From NCBI RefSeq assembly GCF_003725795.1, contig NZ_RBEE01000012.1, positions 62,001 through 126,000 on the forward strand: a stretch of DNA of 64,000 nt, read 5' to 3'. Positions within the stretch are counted from its first letter, which is position 1, and each line of letters opens with the position of its first letter. This DNA comes from Pedobacter jejuensis (GTDB lineage Bacteria; Bacteroidota; Bacteroidia; Sphingobacteriales; Sphingobacteriaceae). Below, piece by piece: positions 49,258 to 58,883 of the stretch. A program made the translations under genes and the position numbers. Below the pieces are notes generated by a model that saw only the letters and a list, made by a program, of their open reading frames with translations, was not told where the DNA came from and did not search any database.

Positions 49258-51300
49258 ATGAAAAACATCTTAATTGCAATCTCTCTACTATTTCTTGCCA
49301 AATTTACATACGCTCAAGATTTAGTCAAAAAAATTCCGGCAAATGCATTTACCGTGGCCACTATAAAAGGTGATAATGTTTTCAAATTAATGTTTGTTAA
49401 AGATTTTAACGAATCGTTTGTAGTCAAAAAGTTGTTAACTGAAACATCAAAATCGCTGGATAAAGAATTTACGAGCATAGAAGACTTCGGAATTAATCTG
49501 GAGAAAAACATGTACTATTTTAATCAGTTAAGCGACAGTATAACCTACAACTGTTTCTTGATTCCGTTAAAAAACGCAGCAAAATTCGAAAGCCTGATTA
49601 ACGATAAGGACAAGAAATTTAAAACCGAGGGTGCAATTAAAACTATGATTTTGCCTGATAGTACAAGCATCATCAAATGGAATAATGACATGATGTATTT
49701 TATTACCGGCAGCATCAGGAGTTCATTTTTTGCTGATTCAACTAATTCTGCCAGGTATGGAATTAAAGAAATTAGATACCAAAATAACTATGATGATGTT
49801 GCTATAGCTGATAGCGCAATGGTTGCAGTAGATTCTACTATGGTTGTAACAGCTGAGCCTGCTATTGAGGAAGTGATTGCTCCGCCGGTAGTAAAAGCTA
49901 AAACATATAAAAATGCATCGGCTAAAAAAACTTCTGCTAAAAACAAGAATAAAAAGCAACCCGCAAAGAAAAAGGCTGCTGTAAAACCAAAAAGAAATAA
50001 AGTAGTAGAAGAAATTGAAATTGGAGATTTGCCTATAACCGGAGAACGTAATGACGTGGATAGTGCTGTTGCAGCTATTCAAAATGCAAATGGTGACGAA
50101 CAATACGATGATTATCAAAAAAAGAGGACCGAACAAGATGCTAAAAAGAAACAGCTGGTCTTTGTATGGATGACTGCACAAGCGGATAAAATCTTCAATA
50201 CCAGTTACGAATCGATAGAAAATAACAAATCATACGCTGCAAGTTTAGATGATAAGGCCATTGCAGAAGTTTGGGTTTCGAGTCTACAAGACGTTTATAA
50301 TTCAATCGTACCAGAATTTGGCACTTATGGCAAAACTGGTTTAATGCAAGGTTACGGCAGCTTAAATGCCAAACTTTTTATGGATAAAACAAGTTTCCGC
50401 ATCTCCACCGGATTGGAGTTGGCGAAAGACCAAGCAGATGCCTACAAAAAAATCATGAACAGAAAGTTGAATAAAAACTTTTTGAAATACATTGATAGCG
50501 AAAAAGCAATTGGTTTTATGGGCTATTCTATCGATACCAAAGCTTATCTAGAAGAATTCCCTAAACTAATGAAACAAACTTATGGTGCTTTTCTTGGCGC
50601 TAGAATGGACGAAGAAATAGAATTAGGAACGGATTTATTTTCACTTTTATTGGATGAAGAAGCTGTTAGCAAGGTAGTTAAGGGCGACGCATTATTTGTT
50701 ATAAATGGTTTGAACACAAAAGAAGTTACCTTTACAAGCTACGAGTATGATGATGATTACAACCGAAAAGAAGTAACCAAAACTAAAAATGAAACTCTGC
50801 CCGATTTCCTGTTTATGTTTTCTTCTGAAGACAACCGCCTGATGAATAAATTGATTAAATACGGCATAAATAAAAATTATGTGAGTGTTAACGAAAACAT
50901 TTACAAAATTGAAGAGAAGAAAAGTCCGATTGATATTTACTTTATGATAAAAGACGGCATTGTATTTTTCGGAAATTCATTAGCTGAAATGCAAGGCATT
51001 AGCAATAATACTTACAAGGCATCTATTAGTAAAACACACAAAAATTTGCTTGCGAAAAATAACTTCAGCTTTTTGTTTAACGCTAAAAATTTAGTTGGTA
51101 AAGTACCAAATGATGAAATTGGTGGCGAGGAAACTGCGAAAAAATTTAATGAAACCTTGGGCAAGATGGGCAATGTTTACATGAAATCTAACCCAATTAA
51201 AGGCAATCTGGTATCGGCAGATATTAGTGCAGAAATACCAAATGGCCATGAAAACGCATTGAAGTATCTATTTTCGTTGATTGAAAATGCAGCTAAATAG
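49258..51300 (+). CDS. Large exported protein, DUF4836-like
   Basis: The 680-residue protein has a signal peptide (cut near TYAQ). A start motif IPANAFTVATIKGDNVFKLM follows at residue 26. A Lys/Ala-rich, probably disordered linker (residues 215-260) separates two folded parts. The later part carries TSYEYDDDYNRKEVTKTKNE and LPDFLFMFSSEDN, also present in modified form at 51655-52995, which makes the two related. Its function is not known to me; DUF4836 is the nearest description. Start chosen at ATG 49258, because the frame upstream is not signal-like and lies in the end of the previous gene. Confidence 0.75.
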   Translation: MKNILIAISLLFLAKFTYAQDLVKKIPANAFTVATIKGDNVFKLMFVKDFNESFVVKKLLTETSKSLDKEFTSIEDFGINLEKNMYYFNQLSDSITYNCFLIPLKNAAKFESLINDKDKKFKTEGAIKTMILPDSTSIIKWNNDMMYFITGSIRSSFFADSTNSARYGIKEIRYQNNYDDVAIADSAMVAVDSTMVVTAEPAIEEVIAPPVVKAKTYKNASAKKTSAKNKNKKQPAKKKAAVKPKRNKVVEEIEIGDLPITGERNDVDSAVAAIQNANGDEQYDDYQKKRTEQDAKKKQLVFVWMTAQADKIFNTSYESIENNKSYAASLDDKAIAEVWVSSLQDVYNSIVPEFGTYGKTGLMQGYGSLNAKLFMDKTSFRISTGLELAKDQADAYKKIMNRKLNKNFLKYIDSEKAIGFMGYSIDTKAYLEEFPKLMKQTYGAFLGARMDEEIELGTDLFSLLLDEEAVSKVVKGDALFVINGLNTKEVTFTSYEYDDDYNRKEVTKTKNETLPDFLFMFSSEDNRLMNKLIKYGINKNYVSVNENIYKIEEKKSPIDIYFMIKDGIVFFGNSLAEMQGISNNTYKASISKTHKNLLAKNNFSFLFNAKNLVGKVPNDEIGGEETAKKFNETLGKMGNVYMKSNPIKGNLVSADISAEIPNGHENALKYLFSLIENAAK

Positions 51301-51366
51301 TTTTGCTTTTAACTAAAGCGATTTGCCGCGGAAACACTAATAAACTATTTAAAATATATTTACTTA

Positions 51367-51432
51367 TGAGATTGCTTCGTACCTCGCAATGACGACCGCC
51401 ATACCGTCATTGCGAGGTACGAAGCAATCTCA
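51367..51432. repeat. Intact TCATTGCGAGG palindrome
   Basis: Perfect 28-bp inverted repeat around a ten-base spacer. Each arm reads CGTCATTGCGAGG then TACGAAGCAATCTCA. Degenerate or half copies are at 19915-19977, 21696-21769 and 54923-54948. Confidence 0.9.
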
Positions 51433-51512
51433 GACAAATATAATTTCATTAAATTTAAACTGCTTCTAACTTCAGAAAAAAGACTCAAGATTTATTGTGA
51501 TTTTCTGCTATT

Positions 51513-51632
51513 CTGTGGCAAAAAAACTCTCTGGAATTATAACTAAAGAAACGCAAAATAAATATTTGCCACGGAAACACGGAATTCACGGAGTTATGAG
51601 CAGGGTTTTTATTCTGCGATTCTGCGGCAAAA
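51513..51632. repeat. GCCACGGAAACACGG-type repeat
   Basis: The rest of the 354-base gap before 51655 carries TGCCACGGAAACACGGAATT and, on the other strand, TTTTTGCCGCAGAATCGCAG, along with two partial copies (51321-51336 and near 51513). The same words, as inverted copies, lie at 59389-59430 and 59490-59520. No gene is seen. Confidence 0.65.
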
Positions 51633-51654
51633 AATATCTGTGACAACATTAACT

Positions 51655-52995
51655 ATGAAGAGATTTTTAAAAATAATAGTACTAATCATAATTCTGCTGC
51701 TGGTTTTCTTTGTTGGGACATTTAAATACAGGCAATACAAAGCCAATCAGGTAGCTATTCCAAAAAATGCGACGGCATTAATAAAAATCAGTGTGGATGA
51801 AATTTATAAAAGCCTGGCATTGAACATGATTTCTAACGCCGGTTATTATTTAAAAACTGACACCACATTAAAAAAAAATAAAGCAAATAAATTTGATTTT
51901 GGATTAAAAATACCTGCAAGTATTTATTTATACACCATAGAAAATCAAACACAAACAACTGTTTTTTCGCGATTTGAAATTGATGATTTTCAAGAATTTT
52001 CTAATTTCATTAAGCAAACTTTAAAACTTAACATCACTAAAACTTCTGACTATTATCTAGCTAAAAACAGCTTTGCTAAATTCAATATACTTTTTAATAA
52101 GCAATATGCAGCCATAGCATTGTCTACACAAACAGATAATCTTGAACCCATTTTGAGAGATATTTTAAACCAAAAAGAATTCATACAAATTGGAGATAGC
52201 AAATTTAACTCGCTAAAAAATGCTACAAATCATATTGCTTACGCGGCAAAAGAATTAACGGGTTCGGTTGATTTTGAAGATGGCGCAATAAATTTTGCAC
52301 ATGAGTTTTCATCGAATGGAATTGTGCCAACTGCTACATCAACGCATAAGCCATTTAATGAAACCAGTGCAATCAAATTTTATTTAAATGCCGATTTTAA
52401 AGCGGATAATGAGAAAACTTTAAAGCTAAAAAATTTCAATTTACAGCGAGATAGTTTATTGAAGTATTATAAAGGAAGTTTAGATTTTGAGTGGATAAAC
52501 TCTACCCAACAAACTGATTCGGTGATAACTTACGAATACAACGATGATTTTGAAAAGGTTGAAAAAGTAACCATGCAGAAACGAGATGTTCCGAATATTC
52601 TTTTGAGTATTGATGCCGATGCAAACGGATTAAAAAAATATTTAAGCCAGCAAAACATCATTAACACAGATAGTGGATTGGTGAACAAAGCAATCTTTCC
52701 ACTCTATAAAGTATTTATTGGTGGCGATGATAAACAACTCGTTTTCGCTACGAAAAAAACTGAATCAATCAACACCAAAAAAATTGCTACAGATAATTTC
52801 GCGTCATTAATGGTCGATTTTACTAAATTGAATAAGCAAATTAACATTCCGGTTTTCAGCAGTTATACCAAAAATTTAACTCGATTGAATGCTAATGGAA
52901 AATTTACAGGTAATGATAAAATAAAGGTAGATGGTAAACTTGAATTGGTTAACAAGAACATCAATGCGCTTTATCAATTATTAAAAAACTTTTAG
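51655..52995 (+). CDS. Membrane-anchored protein related to the preceding large protein
   Basis: A 446-residue protein with an N-terminal helix (residues 6-24) that could be an anchor or signal, then a beta-rich domain beginning IPKNATALIKISVDEIY. VITYEYNDDFEKVEKVTM near residue 295 and VPNILLSIDADANGLK are shared in outline with the protein encoded at 49258-51300. The repeat-filled gap between the two argues against one transcript. ATG 51655 is chosen over the upstream GTG at 51640, which lies in the repeat. Confidence 0.7.
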   Translation: MKRFLKIIVLIIILLLVFFVGTFKYRQYKANQVAIPKNATALIKISVDEIYKSLALNMISNAGYYLKTDTTLKKNKANKFDFGLKIPASIYLYTIENQTQTTVFSRFEIDDFQEFSNFIKQTLKLNITKTSDYYLAKNSFAKFNILFNKQYAAIALSTQTDNLEPILRDILNQKEFIQIGDSKFNSLKNATNHIAYAAKELTGSVDFEDGAINFAHEFSSNGIVPTATSTHKPFNETSAIKFYLNADFKADNEKTLKLKNFNLQRDSLLKYYKGSLDFEWINSTQQTDSVITYEYNDDFEKVEKVTMQKRDVPNILLSIDADANGLKKYLSQQNIINTDSGLVNKAIFPLYKVFIGGDDKQLVFATKKTESINTKKIATDNFASLMVDFTKLNKQINIPVFSSYTKNLTRLNANGKFTGNDKIKVDGKLELVNKNINALYQLLKNF

Positions 52996-53102
52996 GGCTA
53001 TTTTTAAATCACGATTGCAAGTTCTCCGCACATAACAATCCATCTAATTTTTATAAATTTAATTTGTTAAAATAATACCATTTCACCAAACATATTGATT
53101 TA

Positions 53103-54713
53103 ATGCTACACGATAACCTTATTTTAATCCTCATTTTACTACTTGGCGTAACGCTTTTGGTTATGGTTGGTCAGAAATTGAAGATTTCTTACCCTATATT
53201 TTTAGTAATTGCTGGTTTAATTATTGGTTTCATTCCGGGAATTCCGCATATAAAAATCGACCCAGAAATTGTCTTTTTGCTGTTTTTACCACCCTTGCTT
53301 TATGAGTCTGCATGGTTTACCTCTTGGAAAAACTTTTGGGAATACAAAGGTGCCATCTTTTTAATGGCCGTTGGTTTAGTGTTTATTACCTCGGTTGCGG
53401 TTGCCTATGCCTCAGTAGCTTTTATTCCCGGTTTTACTCTAGCACTGGGATTTTTGTTAGGCGGGATTATTTCACCACCTGATGCAGTAGCAGCCGCAGC
53501 AGTGCTTAAAGGCGTAAAAATACCTAAAATGGTTACGGCACTTTTAGAAGGTGAAAGTTTAGTTAATGATGCATCCAGTTTAATTGTATTTAAGTTTGCT
53601 TTGGCAACTGTTGTTACCGGAACCTTCGTAATGCATGTTGCTGTGGTAGATTTTCTGACGGTTGCAATAGGTGGTATTATAGTTGGTTTGGCAATCGGTG
53701 CGATATTTTATGTCATTCATCGTTGGTTGCCTACAACCGAAAATATTGATACTGTTTTGACACTGCTTACCCCCTATTTCATGTATATCGTTGCCGAACA
53801 TTTTAAAACATCGGGGGTTATGGCGGTGGTTTCTGGTGGATTATTGCTATCCAGTCAATCGCACATTATTTTAACTTCCAACTCCAGGGTAAAAGCAGTT
53901 TCGGTATGGTCGGCTGTGACTTTTATGCTTAACGGCGTGGTGTTTATTTTAATTGGTTTGGCTTTACCAGATATTGTAAATGGTTTGGGCGATGAATATC
54001 CAATTGCAAAAGCGATTGGCTATGGTGTGGGAATTACGTTCCTGGCATTGCTTGTACGCTTTTTGTGGTTGTTTTCGACTGCAAGAATTACCATGTTGTT
54101 TAATAAAAGAACCAGAGTCCGATACCAAGGTATGACTTGGCATTCTTCGATGGTGATAGTTTATGCCGGTATGCGGGGTGTGGTTTCTCTAGCTGCAGCG
54201 CTTTCCATTCCGGTGATGATTTCTGAACAGATTCCATTTCCACTAAGAAACCTTATTCTTTTTATCACTTTTGTTGTCATATTTATCACGCTTGTGCTTC
54301 AGGGATTAACCTTGCCATTGGTTGTGAAATTATTGAAAATACCTGAAATGAAACACAAGCTTAGCGAGCAGGAACAGACCAATCAAATTAAGCTGAAACT
54401 TATCGACATTTCATTAGATAAATTAAAAGCCGACTATCAATATCAATGTACGCACAATGAATTGATGGTTAACTTAAAATCCGAGCTTCAACATTCGCTT
54501 GCCGAGAAAAAAGACACCATACAAGCATTTAAAAAAGGTGATATTGACAAGCGGGATTTAAAAGCTTACCATGAAATTATGGTTGATTTAATTAAAGTTC
54601 AGCGTGATGAACTACACCATTTAAAAAGTAATAAAGATTTTGATGATGACATTATTAGAAAAGAAGAATGGCGCCTCGATTTAGAGGAATTAAGCATTAC
54701 ATCTTCAGATTAA
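53103..54713 (+). CDS. CPA1-family Na+(K+)/H+ antiporter
   Basis: The 536-residue protein has 12-13 membrane helices in the first 410 residues and a helical, charged cytoplasmic tail. GGIISPPDAVAAAAVLKG near residue 120 and LLEGESLVNDASSLIVF near residue 147 hold the Asp pair (ND motif) that binds the ion in NhaP/NHE antiporters. The tail (residues 420-536) is rich in Lys and Glu and may be a coiled-coil regulator. The ion cannot be told from sequence. It stands alone, with a gap of 107 bp before it. Confidence 0.92.
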   Translation: MLHDNLILILILLLGVTLLVMVGQKLKISYPIFLVIAGLIIGFIPGIPHIKIDPEIVFLLFLPPLLYESAWFTSWKNFWEYKGAIFLMAVGLVFITSVAVAYASVAFIPGFTLALGFLLGGIISPPDAVAAAAVLKGVKIPKMVTALLEGESLVNDASSLIVFKFALATVVTGTFVMHVAVVDFLTVAIGGIIVGLAIGAIFYVIHRWLPTTENIDTVLTLLTPYFMYIVAEHFKTSGVMAVVSGGLLLSSQSHIILTSNSRVKAVSVWSAVTFMLNGVVFILIGLALPDIVNGLGDEYPIAKAIGYGVGITFLALLVRFLWLFSTARITMLFNKRTRVRYQGMTWHSSMVIVYAGMRGVVSLAAALSIPVMISEQIPFPLRNLILFITFVVIFITLVLQGLTLPLVVKLLKIPEMKHKLSEQEQTNQIKLKLIDISLDKLKADYQYQCTHNELMVNLKSELQHSLAEKKDTIQAFKKGDIDKRDLKAYHEIMVDLIKVQRDELHHLKSNKDFDDDIIRKEEWRLDLEELSITSSD

Positions 54714-54739
54714 CTTAGCTCATCAACTTTCACTCATTT

Positions 54740-54948
54740 ACTTTGACTTAGTGAACATGCTAAACAAACCCTTGTACCTAAACCCGATTGAAATGAAAAG
54801 CCCCAATATTTCATTGGGCTTGTAATGAAAAGCGGGGCCAACCCACTACTATTAAAACAGGACCGTTCATTTCCAAAAAAAAATCCTTGCATCTAAAATT
54901 AAGTGATTGTAATTTTCTGTTTAGATTGCTTCGTGCCTCGCAATGACG
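54740..54948. repeat. Intergenic repeat cluster
   Basis: Within the gene-free 54714-55095 gap. It holds a TACCTAAACCCGATT stretch (inverted relative to 33195-33212), a hairpin AAGCCCCAAT/ATTGGGCTT at 54798-54821, CCGTTCATTTCCAAAAAAAAA (direct match to 33010) and a half copy AGATTGCTTCGTGCCTCGCAATGACG of the palindromic repeat (54923-54948). Confidence 0.6.
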
Positions 54949-54996
54949 ATGAAGTGAATAATTTGCCTTTTAGTAAATGAAACAAACGAAAATCCC

Positions 54997-55036
54997 AAAA
55001 AAAAATCCTTGCAAACTTTACATCTACAAGGATTTT
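54997..55036 (-). terminator. Intrinsic terminator of the glutamate dehydrogenase gene
   Basis: Stem AAAATCCTTG/CAAGGATTTT with a 15-base loop, followed on the minus strand by a run of nine T in total. It lies 60 bases after the stop of the dehydrogenase gene. Confidence 0.85.
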
Positions 55037-55095
55037 ATTATTTATCTATTGAGGGGAAAAGCCTTAAACCTTTCACCTTTATTCCTTCAACCTTA

Positions 55096-56517
55096 TTAAG
55101 GCCAAACACCTAAATTCATATAAGAAACGGCTATTTTATCAATTGAATTGACAAAAGCAGCAGTTCTTAAAGTCTGAGTTGCAGGCTTATTCTTCAAGGT
55201 TTCACGAATTTCGTGATAAGAATGAATCATAGTATCTTCTAAACCAGAGTTTACCAATTCCATTTCTGATGCACCTTTAACAATCATTAAGCGATGCTCT
55301 GGAAGGATAGTTTTTCCAGTTAAATTTTCTAAAGTAGCAATTAAATTTGCGTTTGAATTGGCCGCATAACGGTTTTCCATACGTCCGAATGCTACGTGAG
55401 AAAGGTTTTTTAACCATTCGAAATAGGAAACGGTAACACCACCAGCATTGCAGTACATATCTGGAATAATGATACCACCCATTTCTGTAAAAATAGCCTC
55501 AGCCTCTGGCGTTGTTGGTCCGTTTGCACCTTCAGCAATAATTTTTGCTTTAATGTTGCGGATGTTAAGTTCGGTAAACTGGTTTTCTAGAGCGGCCGGA
55601 ACAAGAATATCGCAATCTTGCTCTAAACCTTCCATCGAGTTTTTAAAATCAGTAGCACCAGGGAAACCTAAAATTGAACCCGTATTTTTACGGTGAGCAA
55701 AAACCTCATCAACATTTAAGCCGTTTGGATTGTAAATTGCGCCTTCATATTCGCATAAACCAACGATTGTTGCTCCGAATTCTGCAAGGAATTTAGCCGA
55801 GTGGTAGCCCACGTTACCTAAACCTTGAACAATAACGCGTTTATCGCCTAAACCAGCTTTTAAACCAATTTTAGCCATATCTTCGGCAACATCCACACAT
55901 TCGCGTACAGAATAAGCAACACCGCGACCAGTAGCTTCTTTTCTACCACGAATACCGTGTAAAGCAATTGGTTTACCGGTTACACAGCCTAGCGCATCTA
56001 GCTGACCAGGATTCATGGTCATATAAGTATCTGCAATCCAGCTCATTTCACGTTCGCCCGAGCCATAATCTGGTGCAGGAACATCAATACCAGGACCGAT
56101 AAAATTTTTCTTGATTAATTCTGTGGTGTAACGACGGGTAATCGTTTCAAGCTCAGCTACACTATATTGTTTGGTGTTGATTTTGATACCGCCTTTTGCA
56201 CCGCCGAATGGCACGTTTACGATAGCACATTTGTATGTCATTAGGGCTGCAAGTGCCATTACTTCATCTTCGTTAACCATTTCGCTGTAACGAATACCGC
56301 CTTTGGTTGGACTCATGTGATGCGAATGCTCTACACGCCATGCATCAATAACTTCAAAACCGTTTCCTCTGCGAATTGGAAATTGAAAACGATACACACT
56401 ATTACATGCTTTAATCTGGTTCAATAAACCCTCCGGATGATTGGTGAATTGAGCCGCACTGTCAAAGTTCTTGCATACATCAGCAAAAAACTTGTTCTCG
56501 TCTGCTAGATTAGCCAT
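55096..56517 (-). CDS. Glutamate dehydrogenase (Glu/Leu/Phe/Val family)
   Basis: A 473-residue amino-acid dehydrogenase. The family signature with the catalytic Lys is VPFGGAKGGIKINT near residue 102, the second Lys is expected in KGGIRYS near residue 76, and the dinucleotide loop is VIVQGLGNVGYHSAKFL near residue 228. It interconverts glutamate and 2-oxoglutarate with NAD(P). At 473 residues it belongs to the shorter, hexameric class common in Bacteroidota. A terminator follows; ccmD is 134 bp upstream on the same strand. Confidence 0.93.
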   Translation of the reverse strand: MANLADENKFFADVCKNFDSAAQFTNHPEGLLNQIKACNSVYRFQFPIRRGNGFEVIDAWRVEHSHHMSPTKGGIRYSEMVNEDEVMALAALMTYKCAIVNVPFGGAKGGIKINTKQYSVAELETITRRYTTELIKKNFIGPGIDVPAPDYGSGEREMSWIADTYMTMNPGQLDALGCVTGKPIALHGIRGRKEATGRGVAYSVRECVDVAEDMAKIGLKAGLGDKRVIVQGLGNVGYHSAKFLAEFGATIVGLCEYEGAIYNPNGLNVDEVFAHRKNTGSILGFPGATDFKNSMEGLEQDCDILVPAALENQFTELNIRNIKAKIIAEGANGPTTPEAEAIFTEMGGIIIPDMYCNAGGVTVSYFEWLKNLSHVAFGRMENRYAANSNANLIATLENLTGKTILPEHRLMIVKGASEMELVNSGLEDTMIHSYHEIRETLKNKPATQTLRTAAFVNSIDKIAVSYMNLGVWP

Positions 56518-56650
56518 TATTTATTTTTTATGAATTTAGTATGCCGCAAAATTGCCTAAAAAAACTGCATATATCCAAATGAAAAAATACTTAGTGTATG
56601 GCCAACACTACTTGATTTAGTAAAGAAAAACAGCTTTAAACTGTTTAAAC

Positions 56651-56869
56651 TTAGTTTTTAGTCGGGTTTTCTTTTTCTATTTTTTTTAATCTTTTATCGA
56701 TAGAAAATAGATATGCCAGCAAACCGAACAAAATGATGACAATACAGGCTACAACAACATAGATTTTGCCATCGGTACGCATTTTATCGGCCATTTCTAC
56801 ACCATTGTCTTGTGCAAATAATTGTACCGTTACAAGTGTTAAAATTAGTGAGAAAAGTATTTTTTTCAT
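56651..56869 (-). CDS. ccmD: CcmD-family protein
   Basis: A 72-residue protein with a signal-like N terminus (residues 1-20, LFAQ) and one membrane helix (residues 35-56) ending in a basic tail KRLKKIEKENPTKN. The size and the helix-KRLxxIE tail fit CcmD-like proteins of Bacteroidota; CcmD ties CcmABC to CcmE. It is immediately downstream of ccmC, by 95 bp. Longer than the proteobacterial CcmD because of the additional N-terminal segment. Confidence 0.82.
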   Translation of the reverse strand: MKKILFSLILTLVTVQLFAQDNGVEMADKMRTDGKIYVVVACIVIILFGLLAYLFSIDKRLKKIEKENPTKN

Positions 56870-56964
56870 GTTGTTTTTTTGTTTGTTAGGTGTTTGGTTT
56901 TTTGGATGCCTTAGATAGAATAACGAAATTCAATCTTTGCTCTTTGTTCCTTAATCTTTGTTCT

Positions 56965-57633
56965 TTAATCCTTGTTTGCTTGCACTTTGTTTTCTAGTGA
57001 ACGTAATCTGAAACGGATGGTGTAAACCCAGTAACCGATTAATATCCATCCTAAACAAGCCGGATAAAATACCATACGCATGCGGCTATCTAAATCGTAA
57101 CTATTAAAACCTGGATTGCCGCCATTGCCTGGATGCAAAGAATCTTTTAATCGTGGTAAAACGAAAAGTAAAACCACCATCATTGGAAAAGCGAAGATGT
57201 TATAAATAGCCGAAATTTTAGCTCTTTTTTGTTCTTCATCTATCGAGTTGCGAAGAATTAAATAAGCGAAATAAAGTAAAACGGATATGGCCGCAAAATT
57301 CTGTTTCGGGTCGAAACTCCAAAAATCGCCCCAGGTAAATTTTGCCCAAATGGCTCCGGTTACCAAACCTAAAAGTCCGAAAATGATGCCGGCATTTACA
57401 CTTTCTACTGCTTTCATATCATCAATTTCACTTTTAGAGCTCAGCGTTTTAATGCTGTAAAAAACAGAGATAGAAAACAATACAATCATTGCAAACCACA
57501 TGGGTACATGGAAATACAAATTCCTGATAGATTCATTTAAAATAGGCAAACGCGGAACACCAAGCAATAATCCTGCAATTGCAGTATAAATTACAAGAAC
57601 TGAACCTAAGATTTTCCACCAAGTTTTATTCAT
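56965..57633 (-). CDS. ccmC: Haem handling protein CcmC/CcsA family
   Basis: The 222-residue protein starts at ATG 57633 and has six membrane helices. FTWGDFWSFDPKQNFAAISV near residue 105 is the tryptophan-rich motif at the haem site. CcmC loads haem on CcmE. The frame is open for 22 codons more, but these read through the 72-bp repeat array and would precede the first helix awkwardly. ccmD follows; ccmB lies upstream across the repeat array. Confidence 0.9.
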   Translation of the reverse strand: MNKTWWKILGSVLVIYTAIAGLLLGVPRLPILNESIRNLYFHVPMWFAMIVLFSISVFYSIKTLSSKSEIDDMKAVESVNAGIIFGLLGLVTGAIWAKFTWGDFWSFDPKQNFAAISVLLYFAYLILRNSIDEEQKRAKISAIYNIFAFPMMVVLLFVLPRLKDSLHPGNGGNPGFNSYDLDSRMRMVFYPACLGWILIGYWVYTIRFRLRSLENKVQANKD

Positions 57634-57643
57634 ACGTATATAA

Positions 57644-58035
57644 TTTTGAATGAGTGATTTTTGAATGAGTGAATGTTTACCCTCAATTCCAATAACCAAC
57701 CGTTTTATATTTTAATTTTGAATGAGTGAGTTTTGAATGAGTGAATGTTTACCCTCAATTCCAATAACCAACCGTTTTATATTTTAATTTTGAATGAGTG
57801 AGTTTTAAATGAGTGAATGTTTACCCTCAATTCCAATAACCAACCATTTTATATTTTAATTTTGAATGAGTGAGTTTTGAATGAGTGAATGTTTACTCTC
57901 AATTCCAATAACCAATCATTTTATACTTTAATTTTGAATGAGTGAATTTTGAATGAGTGAATGTTTACCCTCAATTCCAATAACCAATCATTTTATATTT
58001 TAATTTTGAATGAGTGAATTTTGATTGATTGCATT
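57644..58035. repeat. 72-bp tandem repeat array, five copies and a part
   Basis: TTTTGAATGAG starts at 57644, 57716, 57788, 57860, 57932 and 58004, exactly 72 bases apart. Each unit has two TTTTGAATGAGTGA blocks, then TGTTTACCCTCAATTCC, CCAATAACCAA and TTTTATATTTTAA. The copies differ by single bases only. It fills the ccmB-ccmC gap; the remaining bases to 58118 are ATTCAATCATTC-type repeats as before dnaJ. There is no gene in it. Confidence 0.95.
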
Positions 58036-58118
58036 CCATTCAATCCTTCACTAATTCAAAATTCAATCATTTCTCAAGCTATATCAATTCACTCATTCTA
58101 TAATTCAATCATTCCAAT

Positions 58119-58784
58119 TTAATCCCGCCAAAGGTAAGGAAATAACAATAAAGAGGTTGCAACGGTAAGTACATTTACCAAAAGTAACATCCCAATTTCA
58201 TCGTAGCTATTCTCCCAGGGCAAGCCGTCGACCGCATTTTTAGCCAGTTTGATTAATAATATCAGTACAGGAATGATGATGGGAAAACTTAAAATCGCCA
58301 TAAGCATACCACCATTTCCAGCCTTACTTGCAATAGCTGAAACCATAGTAAAAACCGTTGAAAAACTGATACTGCCAATAATTACCGCAACATAATAAAG
58401 CAACAAATCTGGTGGTGTAAAAGAATCAAAAACTAATGTATAAAAACCTAATGCAATGGTGGTTAAAGCCAGCATCAATAAAATATTATAAACAGTTTTT
58501 GAAATTAATATTGCCGCCGGACTAGCCAAAATATAATTGTAAAGCTGCTGACCTTTAGTTTCTTGCAAAAAACTTTTTGATACTCCGTTTATAGATGCAA
58601 AAAGCATGATTACCCAAAATAAGGCGTTCCAGGTTAATTTATCGCCAAGACTTACAAAAGATAAATAGCAGGTAAAAATGGTAGAAACTACATACAACAA
58701 TATCCCGTTGATGGTATATTTTGAGCGCCACTCTAACAGTACTTCCTTGTGGATTAAATATTTAACCTCTTTGGCCAGTTGCAT
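58119..58784 (-). CDS. ccmB: Haem exporter permease CcmB
   Basis: A 221-residue membrane protein with six helices, starting LAKEVKYLIHKEVLLEWRSK, the family start. KSFLQETKGQQLYNYILASP near residue 70 corresponds to the conserved Q-x-x-L-x-x-Y loop of CcmB. It would form the CcmAB ABC complex, but no ccmA is seen in the window. The 72-bp array lies between it and ccmC, and a 61-bp array lies upstream. Confidence 0.9.
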   Translation of the reverse strand: MQLAKEVKYLIHKEVLLEWRSKYTINGILLYVVSTIFTCYLSFVSLGDKLTWNALFWVIMLFASINGVSKSFLQETKGQQLYNYILASPAAILISKTVYNILLMLALTTIALGFYTLVFDSFTPPDLLLYYVAVIIGSISFSTVFTMVSAIASKAGNGGMLMAILSFPIIIPVLILLIKLAKNAVDGLPWENSYDEIGMLLLVNVLTVATSLLLFPYLWRD

Positions 58785-58883
58785 AACCGCAAAGATACTT
58801 TTATTGATAAATAATTGAAGTTAAAATTGTTGGATTGTTGTAATATTGTTTAGTAGTAATGGTTTGCCACATAGATAATTTAA

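Noticed and set aside
49738..50181. 147-codon minus-strand ORF
   Set aside because: It lies opposite the Lys-rich linker of the 49258-51300 gene, which yields Phe/Ser-rich nonsense on the reverse strand.
57634..57699. N-terminal extension of CcmC
   Set aside because: The extra codons come from the edge of the 72-bp array and the family start is MNKTWW at 57633.
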